From Sphingomonas sp. (GTDB lineage Bacteria; Pseudomonadota; Alphaproteobacteria; Sphingomonadales; Sphingomonadaceae), in assembly GCF_013812825.1 (NCBI RefSeq), contig NZ_JACCSU010000045.1, positions 83,740 through 147,739 on the forward strand: 64,000 bases of DNA, written 5' to 3'. The notes beneath the pieces were generated by a model. It did not search any database. It was not told the origin of the DNA and worked only from the letters and a program-made list of their open reading frames with translations. A program made the translations under genes and the position numbers. Below, piece after piece: positions 41,249 through 52,202 of the stretch; position 1 is the stretch's first letter; every line of letters begins with the position of its first letter.

Positions 41249-41998
41249 TTACGAATCCCGACTACGCTCATGTTTTCGAATGAACAGCCCAAGGACCAGA
41301 TCAAGGATCGGTGGAAGAACACGATGCAGCAACAGCGTCGCTCGAAACACGAAGTAGCTCCCGAAGTGGTAGGACGGCACGGCTGACGTGGTGTAGTGAA
41401 AGACGTCAGCCCCGCCGCTGAAAAATCGCCGAACGTCCTTTGGCCGGTTCAGCTTGTAGGCGGTTGGAAAGACGTCCTCCTCCTTGCGGTGAGGTTGAAC
41501 GCTTCGAAGCAGCCGGCTGTGAACGCGATTGGGAAAGAGCCGGCTTGCAAGGGCCACGTAACCCCATTTGTTGGGCGTCAGTGCGCAGATCCAGCCTCCG
41601 GGCTTGGTGACCCGCAGCAACTCGCGCGCCAGCCATTCAGGATCGGAAACATGCTCGAACACATAGCGTGAAACGACAATGTCGAACCGTTCGTCTTCAT
41701 AGGGAAGGGGCTGGCCTTTCTCGAGCAATTTCGCCTCGTCGAGCGTCGGATTGCCGAGCACCGCGGGATCGATATCGCAACCGTCGACGTGGGCGACACG
41801 GCCACGGAAATTCTGCAGCCAGAGACGGTAGCGGCTCGGCTCGTCGTAGAAGAACTCGCCCCTACCTGCGCCGAAGTCGAGGACGAAATCATCGGCTCTC
41901 ACCAGGGCGGCAATCTGGGTGAAAAAAGCCACTTCTTGATCGATGTGGCTAAAGCCGCTGACGTTCACCTCTTCAAAGGCTTGCCGTTCGAGCCGCAT
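41249..41998 (-). CDS. Class I SAM-dependent methyltransferase
   Basis: FVLDFGAGRGEFFYDEPSRY, FDIVVSRYVFEHVSDPEWLARELLRVTKPGG; start MRLERQ at 41998. Confidence 0.85.
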   Translation of the reverse strand: MRLERQAFEEVNVSGFSHIDQEVAFFTQIAALVRADDFVLDFGAGRGEFFYDEPSRYRLWLQNFRGRVAHVDGCDIDPAVLGNPTLDEAKLLEKGQPLPYEDERFDIVVSRYVFEHVSDPEWLARELLRVTKPGGWICALTPNKWGYVALASRLFPNRVHSRLLRSVQPHRKEEDVFPTAYKLNRPKDVRRFFSGGADVFHYTTSAVPSYHFGSYFVFRATLLLHRVLPPILDLVLGLFIRKHERSRDS

Positions 41999-42143
41999 CT
42001 TCGACGTTTCTCTCGTCCTATCCACCGTGACGACCGGTCCGCGCGAACTCGCTTTGTCGGGTAGTGGGACAGTCACGTTTGAAACAACTCCTTGTTGAAG
42101 CCCAAACGACGGCCGGTCAGTGCGTGATCCGCTCTCGCCACGT

Positions 42144-42175
42144 CTTTCTCCGCCCCGATTGAAAGCGGACGAATG
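42144..42175 (+). repeat. Possible diverged copy of the dispersed hairpin repeat
   Basis: tttctccgccccgattgaaagcggacgaatgg retains tccgc...gcgga arms. Confidence 0.35.
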
Positions 42176-42326
42176 GAGACTCATGGGCAGGGCAGGGCTT
42201 TCCTGCGAGTTCCCCCCGGTGACTTGTTAGCGCACGCCTTGTGCAAAGGCGAAATGTGATTCACAAGCCGGGCGCGACGGGGTCGGCTCGCCTGATGCCG
42301 CCGCGCACCTTCCTGCACGGGTCATC

Positions 42327-43421
42327 ATGTTTCCCTACTGGCTGTTGTTCTTCATTTTCGCTTTTGGCGCGCTTGTGGACGCCTTGAGGCGTTCGCGAAG
42401 TCCGGCGCTTGCGAGCCCGGCGCCTTCGGTCGGCCAGCCAGTGCGTGGTTATGATCCGTTCCTGACCAGCGCGGCGCTGGTGGCCGCGTTGATGATCGGC
42501 TTCCGGTACCAGGTGGGCGGGGATTGGAACCCCTACGAATTCATCTTCGAGCAGATCGGCCGTCTCAGTTTCTGGAAGGCGGTCTGGTACATGGATCCGG
42601 GCTACGCATTCCTGAATTGGGCAGCCAATTCCCTGGGGATCGAAATATGGTCCGTTAATCTCGTTTGCGGCCTGCTTTTCACGTTCGGGCTCACTCGATT
42701 TGCCCGCACTCAGCCGTACCCCTGGCTGGTCTATGTCGTGGCCATTCCCTATCTCGTGATCGGCGTCGGCATGGGTTACTCGAGGCAGGCCGTGGCCATC
42801 GGTTTGTCGCTGGCCGGCCTGGCAGCCATTTCGCGAGGCTCCTTTGGCCGCTTCCTGCTGTGGATTGTGGCAGCCGCTCTATTTCACCGAACGGTCTTAA
42901 TTTTCATCCCGATCATCGGCATATCCTACTCTCGAAATCGGCTTCAGACCCTGTCGCTGACGATCGCCGCCGTCGTTCTTGCCTACCTTCTCCTGCAAGA
43001 AAGCGCCGAGGGGTTTAAAAGGGCCTACGTCACGCGCGTCTACGAATCCCAAGGCGCTGGAATTCGTTTGGCCATGAACATCGTGCCGGCGATCCTATTC
43101 CTCGCCTGGTCGAGGCGCTTTGAAGTCGGCCTTGCCGAACGCACGACCTGGCGAAACCTGTCGATCGTCGCGCTGTTGAGTTTCGCTGTTTGGATGGTGG
43201 TCGAAACCACGGTCGCGGTCGACAGGCTCGCGCTTTACATCATCCCTTTGCAGCTGTTCGTGTTTTCCCGTCTGCCGATCGTTTTTTCGAGGAATGGGAC
43301 TCCAGCGACCGGCGTGTTGCTGATGGTGATCCTCTATTCGGCCCTCGTTCAGTTCGTCTGGCTGTTTTATGCCAATCACTCCAAGTTCTGGATCCCCTAT
43401 CAACTGTACCCGGTATTTTAA
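42327..43421 (+). CDS. EpsG-family putative polysaccharide polymerase
   Basis: Polytopic; ALMIGFRYQVGGDWNPYEFIFEQI, GMGYSRQAVAIGLSLAGLAAI. Confidence 0.78.
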   Translation: MFPYWLLFFIFAFGALVDALRRSRSPALASPAPSVGQPVRGYDPFLTSAALVAALMIGFRYQVGGDWNPYEFIFEQIGRLSFWKAVWYMDPGYAFLNWAANSLGIEIWSVNLVCGLLFTFGLTRFARTQPYPWLVYVVAIPYLVIGVGMGYSRQAVAIGLSLAGLAAISRGSFGRFLLWIVAAALFHRTVLIFIPIIGISYSRNRLQTLSLTIAAVVLAYLLLQESAEGFKRAYVTRVYESQGAGIRLAMNIVPAILFLAWSRRFEVGLAERTTWRNLSIVALLSFAVWMVVETTVAVDRLALYIIPLQLFVFSRLPIVFSRNGTPATGVLLMVILYSALVQFVWLFYANHSKFWIPYQLYPVF

Positions 43422-43422
43422 G

Positions 43423-45000
43423 TTACCGAACGGTCGCGAGAAGCCTTCGAACTCCGGCCAACGGCGAGAATTGGTCTTCGTACCAATCAAACGCCGCACG
43501 TTGACCAGAAAAGTTGAGGGTGTGGGGACCCTTGACCCTGTCCAGCTGCAGTCGGCCGACCGCCTCTTCGCGGTAGTCGCGTACAGTCAGTTCCTGAATC
43601 CGGAATATAGCGATCCCGTTTCCATACTCCTCGTGCCACAGCTGCCCGAGCCTCAGAGGGCCGGCGGCGGAGGGGACAATGAATCCGGCCATGCGCGATC
43701 CGCTGGGCGAGATTCGGATCGGCGATCTCCGGTGCTCCTCAAACCGCCCGAACAGGTCCGGCGCGTGCCATAGCCGGAGCGCGCCGGGTCCTTCATCGAG
43801 CAGATTGCCGAACAGAAAAATTCTCGATCCGTGGCGAAAGAGCGTCGGATCGAGAATTCTCGGGTCGCCCGGAACGTCCATCCTGGCGATCTCGGTCAGC
43901 TGGTCGCCCCGGTACTCATAGATGGCAGGGGGTGCCCAGAGTGCGACTTCCGGGATCAGATAGGTTCTGCCGTCCTCTTCGATCCACGCCGGGTAGCTGT
44001 GATGTCCCCTGGCAGTCGACAGCTTGTGAATCCCGTCGGATCCCAGCTTGAGGATCTCGCCTTTTCCCGTTCGGGACCGCAGGGCTTCCAGCAGCATTTC
44101 CGAGCCCGAGGGGGCGAAAAACGGGTCCGCCAGGAAGCGATATCCCCTGGGCGTCGGATAGGTGTGCCAACTGCTCTGAGCAGGAAATGCGCGATCGGGC
44201 GCAAGCAATTCCTGCGGTTCGAATTCGGCAATGGATACGCGCCAGGCCTTCTCCATGAAGGCGCCATAGGCCAAGCGACCCATGAGCGATCTGGTCGTTT
44301 TCCAGATCAGCCTGAGAACGTCCCAGGTGCGCGGAAGCCGGTAGACTTTTCCATCGCTGGATCGATCCAGCGCCGTCCCGCTGAGCGCATTCTCGATCGC
44401 CGTCTTGAGGAGCAGCGGAGAGCGCCCGAACGCGTCGAGCAGGGTCGCCTTGTAGGAATGGGAGAACACCTTGCTCTCGGCGAAGGCGAGAATCGCGCCG
44501 GCGTCGAGCCGATTGGAGAGGCGCTGCACGACCTGGCCCATGATCTGCTCGCCCCCAAGCAGCTCGTAAAAACCCGCGGGACGCCCCCGGAACTGGGCGG
44601 GATCGCCGTGATGATAGGACAGGATCGGAGTGGCCAGCACGTCCGGGGGCGGGACTTTGAGCAATCCCATCCCGAATTTGAGGATCACGTCCGGCGCGTC
44701 GGCCCTGAGGCATTGAAGGATCGTTGAAGGCAGTTCCTGCCACGCGCCGCTATAAACGGAATCGAAATCGACAGTCCTTTCGACCTTGAGACTCTTCGGT
44801 AAAGCGGTGGCGCGAGTCAGGGCGTTGCGGATCGTGAACAGGTTCAGCGCGTAATAGGCGAAAAACCTCACCCGCCGCTTTTCCGGCCTCGTATTCCGGC
44901 AATTGTAGACAAGCAGCTCGGGCTCGGGCTCGAGCAAAGCCAGCGCATCGGCCTGCCACTTTGCGATGCGCATGTTGTCGACGATCAAGGCGATTTTCAC
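43423..45000 (-). CDS. Formyltransferase-like N-terminal domain fused to C-terminal beta-propeller/GINT1-N-like domain
   Basis: [23 protein letters not shown]...[15 protein letters not shown]-terminus [37 protein letters not shown]...[21 protein letters not shown]. Confidence 0.72.
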   Translation of the reverse strand: MKIALIVDNMRIAKWQADALALLEPEPELLVYNCRNTRPEKRRVRFFAYYALNLFTIRNALTRATALPKSLKVERTVDFDSVYSGAWQELPSTILQCLRADAPDVILKFGMGLLKVPPPDVLATPILSYHHGDPAQFRGRPAGFYELLGGEQIMGQVVQRLSNRLDAGAILAFAESKVFSHSYKATLLDAFGRSPLLLKTAIENALSGTALDRSSDGKVYRLPRTWDVLRLIWKTTRSLMGRLAYGAFMEKAWRVSIAEFEPQELLAPDRAFPAQSSWHTYPTPRGYRFLADPFFAPSGSEMLLEALRSRTGKGEILKLGSDGIHKLSTARGHHSYPAWIEEDGRTYLIPEVALWAPPAIYEYRGDQLTEIARMDVPGDPRILDPTLFRHGSRIFLFGNLLDEGPGALRLWHAPDLFGRFEEHRRSPIRISPSGSRMAGFIVPSAAGPLRLGQLWHEEYGNGIAIFRIQELTVRDYREEAVGRLQLDRVKGPHTLNFSGQRAAFDWYEDQFSPLAGVRRLLATVR

Positions 45001-45283
45001 GGGCGGCCCCCGACTCCACCCGGCAGGGGCGAGAATCGCGGGCGATCGGCGCTGCCAAGCGCTCCCGTGGGACGTTTGCCGTGCATCAGGATGGAAGCGT
45101 TTCGGATTGAAGCCCTGTGGACGGTATCATTCCCCGACGAACGGACGGGCCGGAACCGGGTTGCCGTCGAAGAGGCCAGCCGGCTCGCGAAGCTCGGTTG
45201 CGGTCGCGCAGGCTGGCGAGCTACAGGAGCGGCCCGCATCCGACAAGATCACCCAGCCCCTCCGGAATTTGGACAGCTGTAAT

Positions 45284-46165
45284 ATGAAAGGAATCATCCT
45301 CGCCGGAGGGAGCGGTACCCGCCTTTACCCGGCGACAATCGCGGTCTCGAAGCAACTTCTCCCAATCTTCGACAAACCCATGATTTATTACCCGCTGGGT
45401 GTCCTCATGCTCTCGGGCATTCGCGAAATCCTCATCATTTCGACACCGGAGGAGCTGCCACGCTTCGAGGCCTTGTTGGGCGACGGAAGCGCTCTGGGGC
45501 TGTCGTTCAGCTACGCCGAGCAGAAAGCGCCGAACGGTCTTGCCGAAGCCTTCATCATCGGCCGCGAGTTCGTCGGCTCTGATTCGGTCGCACTGATCCT
45601 TGGCGACAACATCTTCTACGGTGCCGGATTGCGCGAGCTTTGCCTGGGTGCAGCCCAGGAAAATCAAGGGGCCACCGTGTTTGCCTACCAGGTCGAAGAT
45701 CCGCAGCGCTACGGGGTGGTCGCGTTCGAGAAGGGGAGTGATCGCGCGCTTTTCCTCGAAGAGAAGCCGCCCGAGCCCAAGTCGAATTGGGCGGTCACCG
45801 GACTTTATTTTTACGACAATGACGTCCTCGAGATTGCGAGGTCGGTCACGCCTTCCGGCCGCGGCGAGCTGGAGATCACCAGCGTCAACCAGGCCTATCT
45901 GGACCGCGGCGACCTGCGCGTCATGCGGCTCGGCCGCGGCTTCGCCTGGCTCGACACCGGTACCCACGAAATGATGCAGGAGGCTTCCTCCTTCGTTCGC
46001 GCGATCGAGCACCGCCAGGGGCTCAAGATCATGTGCCTCGAGGAGATTGCACTCGACCAGGGCTACGTGACTCCCGACCAGGTCCTGCGCCGGGCAGCCT
46101 TGCTCGGAGACACCCCCTATGCGGCTTACTTGCGGCGTCGGGTGAGCGAGCTCGCCGATGAGTGA
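45284..46165 (+). CDS. rfbA: Glucose-1-phosphate thymidylyltransferase
   Basis: [53 protein letters not shown]. Confidence 0.97.
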   Translation: MKGIILAGGSGTRLYPATIAVSKQLLPIFDKPMIYYPLGVLMLSGIREILIISTPEELPRFEALLGDGSALGLSFSYAEQKAPNGLAEAFIIGREFVGSDSVALILGDNIFYGAGLRELCLGAAQENQGATVFAYQVEDPQRYGVVAFEKGSDRALFLEEKPPEPKSNWAVTGLYFYDNDVLEIARSVTPSGRGELEITSVNQAYLDRGDLRVMRLGRGFAWLDTGTHEMMQEASSFVRAIEHRQGLKIMCLEEIALDQGYVTPDQVLRRAALLGDTPYAAYLRRRVSELADE

Positions 46166-47237
46166 CGGCCCGGAAACCGTGCTCGTCACCGGCGGCGCCG
46201 GGTTCATCGGCAGCGCGGTTTGCCGCCACCTGATCGCCGCCGGCCGCTATCGAGTCATCAACCTCGACAAGCTGACCTATTCCGGAAACCTGGCTTCGCT
46301 CGCCGACATCGAGGACAGCCCGGATTATCGGTTCCACCAAGCCGATATCGCGGACGATCGGCCGATCCTCGACGTCCTTCGGCAAGAGGGCGTGACGAAG
46401 ATCCTGCATCTCGCCGCCGAGACCCACGTCGACCGCTCGATCGACGAACCGGCGGTGTTTCTGGAAACCAACGTCACCGGCACGTTCCGGCTGCTCCGGG
46501 CGGCGCTCGAATATTGGAGCGGCCTCGGCGGCGACCTGCGGCAACGATTCCGCTTCCATCACGTGTCCACCGACGAGGTGATGGGCGACCTGGCGTTCGA
46601 CGAGGGCGTCTTCACCGAGGAGACGCCATACGATCCTTCCTCGCCCTACTCGGCGTCGAAGGCCGCGTCCGATCATTTGGTTCGCGCCTGGCACCGGACC
46701 TACGATCTGCCGGTCGTCCTCTCCAATTGCTCGAACAACTATGGGCCCTACCAATTCCCCGAAAAACTGATCCCGCTGGTCATCCTCAACGCGATCGCCG
46801 GGCAGACCCTTCCTGTCTACGGCCGCGGGGCCAACGTGCGCGACTGGCTTTACGTGGAGGATCATGCGCGAGCACTGGAGCGGGTGATGGTCGACGGGGC
46901 GGCGGGGGAAACCTATCTGATCGGCGGGCGCGAGGAGCGAACCAACCTGCAGGTCGTCGAGGCGATCTGCGCCGAGCTCGACCGCAAGGCGCCGCTGGCG
47001 AACGGTCGCTCCTACGCGGAGCAAATCGAGTTCGTCGCCGACCGCCCGGGGCACGACCGGCGCTATGCGATCGATCCCTCGAAAATTGAGCGCGAGCTCG
47101 GCTGGCGGGCGGCTGAGAGCTTCGAGACGGGGCTTGCGAGAACGATCGACTGGTACCTCGCGCGCGAGGACTGGTGGCGGCCGCTGCGCGAGCAGCGCTA
47201 CGCCGGGCAGCGGCTCGGGCAGGGTCGCGTGGCCTAG
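46158..47237 (+). CDS. rfbB: dTDP-glucose 4,6-dehydratase
   Basis: [60 protein letters not shown]. Confidence 0.96.
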   Translation: MSDGPETVLVTGGAGFIGSAVCRHLIAAGRYRVINLDKLTYSGNLASLADIEDSPDYRFHQADIADDRPILDVLRQEGVTKILHLAAETHVDRSIDEPAVFLETNVTGTFRLLRAALEYWSGLGGDLRQRFRFHHVSTDEVMGDLAFDEGVFTEETPYDPSSPYSASKAASDHLVRAWHRTYDLPVVLSNCSNNYGPYQFPEKLIPLVILNAIAGQTLPVYGRGANVRDWLYVEDHARALERVMVDGAAGETYLIGGREERTNLQVVEAICAELDRKAPLANGRSYAEQIEFVADRPGHDRRYAIDPSKIERELGWRAAESFETGLARTIDWYLAREDWWRPLREQRYAGQRLGQGRVA

Positions 47238-47281
47238 CTGCGTCGGCGCCGGCGCCGGATCCATTTCCCCATTCGCTATCG

Positions 47282-48184
47282 TCAGCGAAGCAGGGGGCGG
47301 GCAAGGCGAAGGAAGCGGTCGACCGCATACCAGGGCGCGTCGGCAACCCGCCACGGCGGCCTGATCGAGAAATATTCGTCGAGAAGCCCGCCAACCTGTT
47401 CCTTTGGACAGACTCCCACGAGCGCGCGGCGGGTCAGTCCGAGCATGAACCGCACGGTCATTCGAGACTGGTTCCGCACGGCTCTCTCATCGAGACGAGC
47501 ATCGACTCCCAGGGCAAGCGATCGGACGGTCGTCCTCCCCCAACCGATCATTTTTTCCGAGTCATAGGTTTTGGGCACCCGTCGGTAGAACATCTTCCCG
47601 CTGCTGGGCCCCACTCGCCGGGCAGCGAGGAACATGCGCCGTGTGTGAACCTCGTCCGACAGGAACCCGTGCACCGAGAAGCCTTCCCACGCTTTCTGGT
47701 AGATGCTCTTGCGGATCACGCCCCAGCCGTGGATGTGCCATCCTCCCATGGTGAGCTCGCAGGCCGTCCTTCCGTCGATCGGCCGATCCGGGGTTGCGAC
47801 CGTGACCCGCGGGTTGGTCCCATCCGCATCGACATCGAAGCATTGGAACAAGACGATGTCGAGCTGGTCGCGGTTGAGGGCTTCCACGGCCTCGGTGACC
47901 GCGCCTTCCTCGAGGAAATCGTCGCCGTCGAGAAAGCAGATGAGGTCGCATGTCGAGGCGCGGACCGCTTCCTGCCGCCCCAGCGTCGCGCCCAGATTCT
48001 TCTCGCCCCGGATCAGCTTGAGCTTCTCCGATCCAAGCCGCTCGAGCATCTCCAGCGACCCGTCCGTCGAACCGTTGTCGTAAACGACGATTTCGCTGAC
48101 CGCCGGGTCCCGGACGAGGGGGCCGGCCCACCCGTCGAGGAACGGGGCGTTGTTGTAATTGGGCATGACGACGCTGACGGACAT
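47282..48184 (-). CDS. Glycosyltransferase family 2
   Basis: MSVSVVMPNYNNAPFLDGW...IVVYDNGSTDGSLEML...LICFLDGDDFL; start 48184. Confidence 0.9.
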   Translation of the reverse strand: MSVSVVMPNYNNAPFLDGWAGPLVRDPAVSEIVVYDNGSTDGSLEMLERLGSEKLKLIRGEKNLGATLGRQEAVRASTCDLICFLDGDDFLEEGAVTEAVEALNRDQLDIVLFQCFDVDADGTNPRVTVATPDRPIDGRTACELTMGGWHIHGWGVIRKSIYQKAWEGFSVHGFLSDEVHTRRMFLAARRVGPSSGKMFYRRVPKTYDSEKMIGWGRTTVRSLALGVDARLDERAVRNQSRMTVRFMLGLTRRALVGVCPKEQVGGLLDEYFSIRPPWRVADAPWYAVDRFLRLARPLLR

Positions 48185-49692
48185 CAAGTTTGATCCGGAC
48201 CGAGCAGTTTGCTGTTGAGGAACGGCAGCAGCGGTTTCCACCGCACGCCCATCCGGCGGACTTCGCGAAGCGAGTAATAGCCGCTCGCCGTAAACACGCA
48301 CAATCCGAATATCATCGCTGCGAGTTCACTAACGAGCGACAAAGCTGCGATCGCGACAAGCAGCAGCATCAGGCCGCCGATGAGCGCGGCGTTGCTTCGG
48401 CTGACTCGAAGCCCGTCTCTGGCCACCGCGGCAACCACGAACAGCAGGACTGCCGCATAGCCGACAAGATAGCCCGCGCCGGCAGCGGCGACGCCGACGT
48501 TGGGCGCTGCAAGCCAGGTGAGCGGAAGGAAAACGGCGGAAAGGACGACCTCGAGGAGGACGTAGACGATGGTCCTCTTGCGGGCGAGCAGCACGAATCC
48601 CAGCACCCAGCCGGCGAGACGCAAGGCATCGGCCGACAGCTGAAGGCGCAGCAACAGGGCAGCTTCACCAAACTCCGACGTGTACAGGACACTCAAGGCC
48701 AGTGGAGCGACGGCCGCGATGCCGAGCAGCGCCGGTGCAGCAACAAGGACCGACACGTGCAGCTGCTCATTCACCAGGCTCCTGACGGCCTGCCGGTCGT
48801 CGGCAACGGCGCTCAGACGCGGATAATAATCGGGGATCATGGCCCCGAGGATCAGTCCGATATTGAGCGACGAGATCGCGAAGCTTGCCTGGTACAGCCC
48901 GGCTGCATCGAGCCCCAGCTGCGAGGCGATGATCCCGCGGATTGCGGCCTGCGTTGCGCTGCCGACCGCGGCGGCGGCGGCGACTGCGAGTCCCAGGTTG
49001 GCGAGCACTCGCCATTCTGACTGGATTGCGCGGCCGGGAAACTTGCCCCACCGGATCGCGACACGCGGTCTGAGCCAGAGGGCCACCAGATAGACGGCAA
49101 CCGGGGTGGCGAGGACGGCGGCGAGCACTCCGGCCATTCCGAACAAGTAGACCGCGGTCACTCCGACGATCGACGAGAACAGCGCGGCCCATATGCGCGT
49201 TCGCGCAAAATCGGCCATCCTGCGCTGCGCCTGCATTTCGGCGATGAGGACCGCGCCGACCACCGTCAGCCCGACGCCGACGGACAGCCAGCCGACATCG
49301 CCGGCGTAGGCCTCCGATCCGGTGGCCAGGTTCGACAGCGGAACCCGGAAAATCCAGCACAGGATCGACCCGAGAGTGGCCAGGACCACCGCATAGGTCC
49401 ACACCCCCCAGCGAGCGATGCGCCACCGCTCCGGATCTTCGCGGGCGGACGAGAGCTGCCTCACGGCGCTGGAGTCGAGACCCATGCCGGCAACGGCATA
49501 TCCCATCGTCATGACGGCGGTCAGGGCGCCGAGCAGGCCCACTCCGGCCGGACCCACAATGAGGGCGATGAGCTTCATCTTGGCCAGGCTGATCACCAAC
49601 CCGGCAAAGGTCGCGCCGCCAACGATCGTCGTTACGCGGAGGATCTGCCGTTTGCTGATGTTGGCGTCGTCCTTGCCCGGCTGCTCGTTCAT
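48184..49692 (-). CDS. Wzx-like O-antigen/polysaccharide flippase
   Basis: Polytopic; VTTIVGGATFAGLVISLAKMKLIALIVGPAGVGLLGALTAVMTMG...AMIPDYYPRLSAVADD. Confidence 0.88.
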   Translation of the reverse strand: MNEQPGKDDANISKRQILRVTTIVGGATFAGLVISLAKMKLIALIVGPAGVGLLGALTAVMTMGYAVAGMGLDSSAVRQLSSAREDPERWRIARWGVWTYAVVLATLGSILCWIFRVPLSNLATGSEAYAGDVGWLSVGVGLTVVGAVLIAEMQAQRRMADFARTRIWAALFSSIVGVTAVYLFGMAGVLAAVLATPVAVYLVALWLRPRVAIRWGKFPGRAIQSEWRVLANLGLAVAAAAAVGSATQAAIRGIIASQLGLDAAGLYQASFAISSLNIGLILGAMIPDYYPRLSAVADDRQAVRSLVNEQLHVSVLVAAPALLGIAAVAPLALSVLYTSEFGEAALLLRLQLSADALRLAGWVLGFVLLARKRTIVYVLLEVVLSAVFLPLTWLAAPNVGVAAAGAGYLVGYAAVLLFVVAAVARDGLRVSRSNAALIGGLMLLLVAIAALSLVSELAAMIFGLCVFTASGYYSLREVRRMGVRWKPLLPFLNSKLLGPDQT

Positions 49693-50570
49693 GCGAACGA
49701 CTGCGCCAGCCTTACCCAGGCCCGAGCGAACCAGGGTTCGCGCCGGAGAGCTTGCAACAGTTTCTCCCGCGCCTCCGACTTTCGTCCGACATCGAGCATT
49801 GCCACCGCCACGTCATAGAACAAGCGCCGAGTGATGGCATAGCGCACCGCCCGCCGGAATGGCGGATAGCGCTCGTGAACAATCTCCAGGTACCGTGCCA
49901 CTTCGTCCAGATTTGCGAATGGATCGCGAGTGACATTTGCATCGTGCTGTCGATAGCGGGCGAACGTGCCGGGGATATAGCCGAACAGGCCGTCGTCCCG
50001 GATCACGTCCACCCAGAGCAACTGGTCTGAGACCACCGGCAGGGCCCCATCGAAGCCATAGGACGGAACCCTGTCGGTCCGGACCATTACCGACGTCGCT
50101 CCATAGGGCCCGTGGCGGATCAGAGCCTCCGCTCCGCGGCCGCTGAGCAGCCGTCGAGTCAGCGGATGAGGCGAACGGGACCCGTTTTCATAGAACACTT
50201 CGACCTGATGGCCGCACAGCACTCGACGCGGATCATTGAGAAACCAGTCGATCTGGGCCGCGACCTTGCCCGCAAGAAGCACGTCGTCCCCTCCCATGAA
50301 GGCGATGAATTCGCCGGAGCAGGCACGCAGTGCTTTATTGGAATTCCTGGTGATTCCCTCGTTGCGCGAGTTGAGAACGGCAATCACAAGATTAGGATAT
50401 TGGAGCGCATATTGTCGGATGATCTCCTGAGTGCGGTCGGTCGACCCGTCATCGGCGACGACGACCTCCAGGTTCGGGTAATCCTGCGCGACCGCGCTTT
50501 CGATTGCCTCCGCGATATACGACTCCTGATTATACGACACGATGCTGATCGAAACTCTTGGAACGCTCAC
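49689..50570 (-). CDS. Glycosyltransferase family 2
   Basis: VSISIVSYNQESYIAEAIESAVAQDYPNLEVVVADDGSTDRTQEII. Confidence 0.92.
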   Translation of the reverse strand: MSVPRVSISIVSYNQESYIAEAIESAVAQDYPNLEVVVADDGSTDRTQEIIRQYALQYPNLVIAVLNSRNEGITRNSNKALRACSGEFIAFMGGDDVLLAGKVAAQIDWFLNDPRRVLCGHQVEVFYENGSRSPHPLTRRLLSGRGAEALIRHGPYGATSVMVRTDRVPSYGFDGALPVVSDQLLWVDVIRDDGLFGYIPGTFARYRQHDANVTRDPFANLDEVARYLEIVHERYPPFRRAVRYAITRRLFYDVAVAMLDVGRKSEAREKLLQALRREPWFARAWVRLAQSFA

Positions 50571-51682
50571 CGTGCGGCTTCATCTGCATAGAAGGCTTGT
50601 ACCGCGGCCTCCACCGCGTCGACCTCCGCCGCGGACATGTGCGGTCCAATGGGCAGGCTCAGCACTTCCGTCGCCAGCTGCTCCGCAATGGGCAGGCTGC
50701 CCCGGGCGAGCCCGAGATCGGCGTAGGCCGCCTGGAGGTGCGGTGGGATCGGGTAATGGATCAATGTCTGCACGCCCGCTTCGCGCAAGTGGTCAACGAG
50801 TGCCTGCCGATGGGGAGCGCGAACGACATACAGGTGCCAGGCCGGGTCGGCCCAGTCGGGTACAACCGGCAAGCCGAGACCAGAATCCGCCAACTGCCGG
50901 CTATAGTGCCCGGCGACCGCCACGCGACGGGCGTTCCATTCGTCGAGGTGCCGCAGCTTGACCGACAAGACCGCTGCGTGGACCGGATCGAGCCTCGAAT
51001 TGTAGCCGCGAACCGGATTTACATATTTGGTCCGCGAGCCGTAATTGCCGAGCATCCGGACCCGCTCCGCAATCTTGGGATCATCGGTGGTCACTGCTCC
51101 CCCGTCGCCCAGTGCGCCAAGATTCTTGCCCGGATAAAAGCTCCAGGCGACCGCATCGCCATGACCGCCGATCCGGCGCTCTTTGTAGCGAGCGCCGTGG
51201 GCCTGTGCCGCGTCTTCGACGAGCCTCAGCCCGTGATGCTTCGCAAGCTCCAGCAACGGGTCGAGATCTGCCGGCTGACCGTAGAGGTGAGTGGGCAGGA
51301 TTGCCTTGGTGCGCGACGTGATCGCGTTGGCCACCCTCCTGGGATCGATGTTGTGGGTGTCCGGGTCGGGCTCGACCGGTATCGGTATTGCTCCAACCAT
51401 CGTCACCGCGAGCCAGGTCGCGATGAAGGTGTTGCTGCTGACGATCACTTCGTCGCCCGGGCCGATTTCAAGCGCGCGCAGGATCAGGTGCAGCGCGTCG
51501 AGCCCGTTGCCGACGCCGATGCAGTGGCGGGCTTCACAATAGGCCGCGAAGGCGGTTTCGAAGCTCTCGACTTCCGGCCCGTGAATGAATTGTCCCGAAC
51601 GGACAACCCGGCGCAATGCAGCGTCGATCTCCGAGGAAAGCTCCTCGTGGGCCGCCTCGAGGTCGAGAAACTTGATCGTCAT
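50567..51682 (-). CDS. DegT/DnrJ/EryC1 sugar aminotransferase, FdtB/QdtB-like
   Basis: MTIKFLDLEAAHEELSSEIDAALRRVVRSGQFIHGPEVESFE, VEDAAQAHGARYKERRIGGHGDAVAWSFYPGKNLGALGDGGAV. Confidence 0.9.
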   Translation of the reverse strand: MTIKFLDLEAAHEELSSEIDAALRRVVRSGQFIHGPEVESFETAFAAYCEARHCIGVGNGLDALHLILRALEIGPGDEVIVSSNTFIATWLAVTMVGAIPIPVEPDPDTHNIDPRRVANAITSRTKAILPTHLYGQPADLDPLLELAKHHGLRLVEDAAQAHGARYKERRIGGHGDAVAWSFYPGKNLGALGDGGAVTTDDPKIAERVRMLGNYGSRTKYVNPVRGYNSRLDPVHAAVLSVKLRHLDEWNARRVAVAGHYSRQLADSGLGLPVVPDWADPAWHLYVVRAPHRQALVDHLREAGVQTLIHYPIPPHLQAAYADLGLARGSLPIAEQLATEVLSLPIGPHMSAAEVDAVEAAVQAFYADEAAR

Positions 51683-52095
51683 GCGGGCGACTGGGCTCGC
51701 GTTTCGGCAAGGAAACTCTCGTAATCGCGGATGTAATCGGCTTCGTCATGAGGAGCGCTGGCGAGGACCAGCACCACGCTGTCTGCAGTGAAGTCGTGCA
51801 TTTCGCGCCACTGCATCCGTCCGATGTGGAGCCCGCGGTCGGGGCGGTCGAGCGTAACCTCGCGCCGCTCGCGACCGTCATCAACGATCAGGCGGCACGA
51901 GCCTTTCACGCAGATCATCAACTGGTCGAGCCGCCGATGGGCATGAAACCCGCGCGAAGCCCCTTCGGCAGCGAGGATGTAATAGACGCGGTTGATCGGG
52001 AAGGGGACGTCCTTGGCTTCGATCGAGACCAGCATGCCTCGGTCGTCAGCATGAGCTTGCAGCGGAACTGGATGTAAAGCGTCGGTGCGTCGCAA
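51679..52095 (-). CDS. FdtA/QdtA-family dTDP-4-oxo-6-deoxyglucose 3,4-ketoisomerase
   Basis: DDRGMLVSIEAKDVPFPINRVYYILAAEGASRGFHAHRRLDQLMICVKGSCRLIVDDG; overlaps aminotransferase ORF. Confidence 0.88.
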   Translation of the reverse strand: MRRTDALHPVPLQAHADDRGMLVSIEAKDVPFPINRVYYILAAEGASRGFHAHRRLDQLMICVKGSCRLIVDDGRERREVTLDRPDRGLHIGRMQWREMHDFTADSVVLVLASAPHDEADYIRDYESFLAETRAQSPA

Positions 52096-52202
52096 TTTGG
52101 ACTACCTGTCGGTGTTTGGGGGCAGAATAGCGGCGAGCGGGTAGCAAAGTCCGCGCACCCGCGCCACAAGCCGTCTCTACCCAGCATTTGCAACAGGACG
52201 TA

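Noticed and set aside
41998-42184. Upstream extension of the methyltransferase ORF to MSLHSSAFNRGG
   Set aside because: The extension reads through a probable diverged repeat and lacks methyltransferase similarity; start MRLERQ at 41998 preferred
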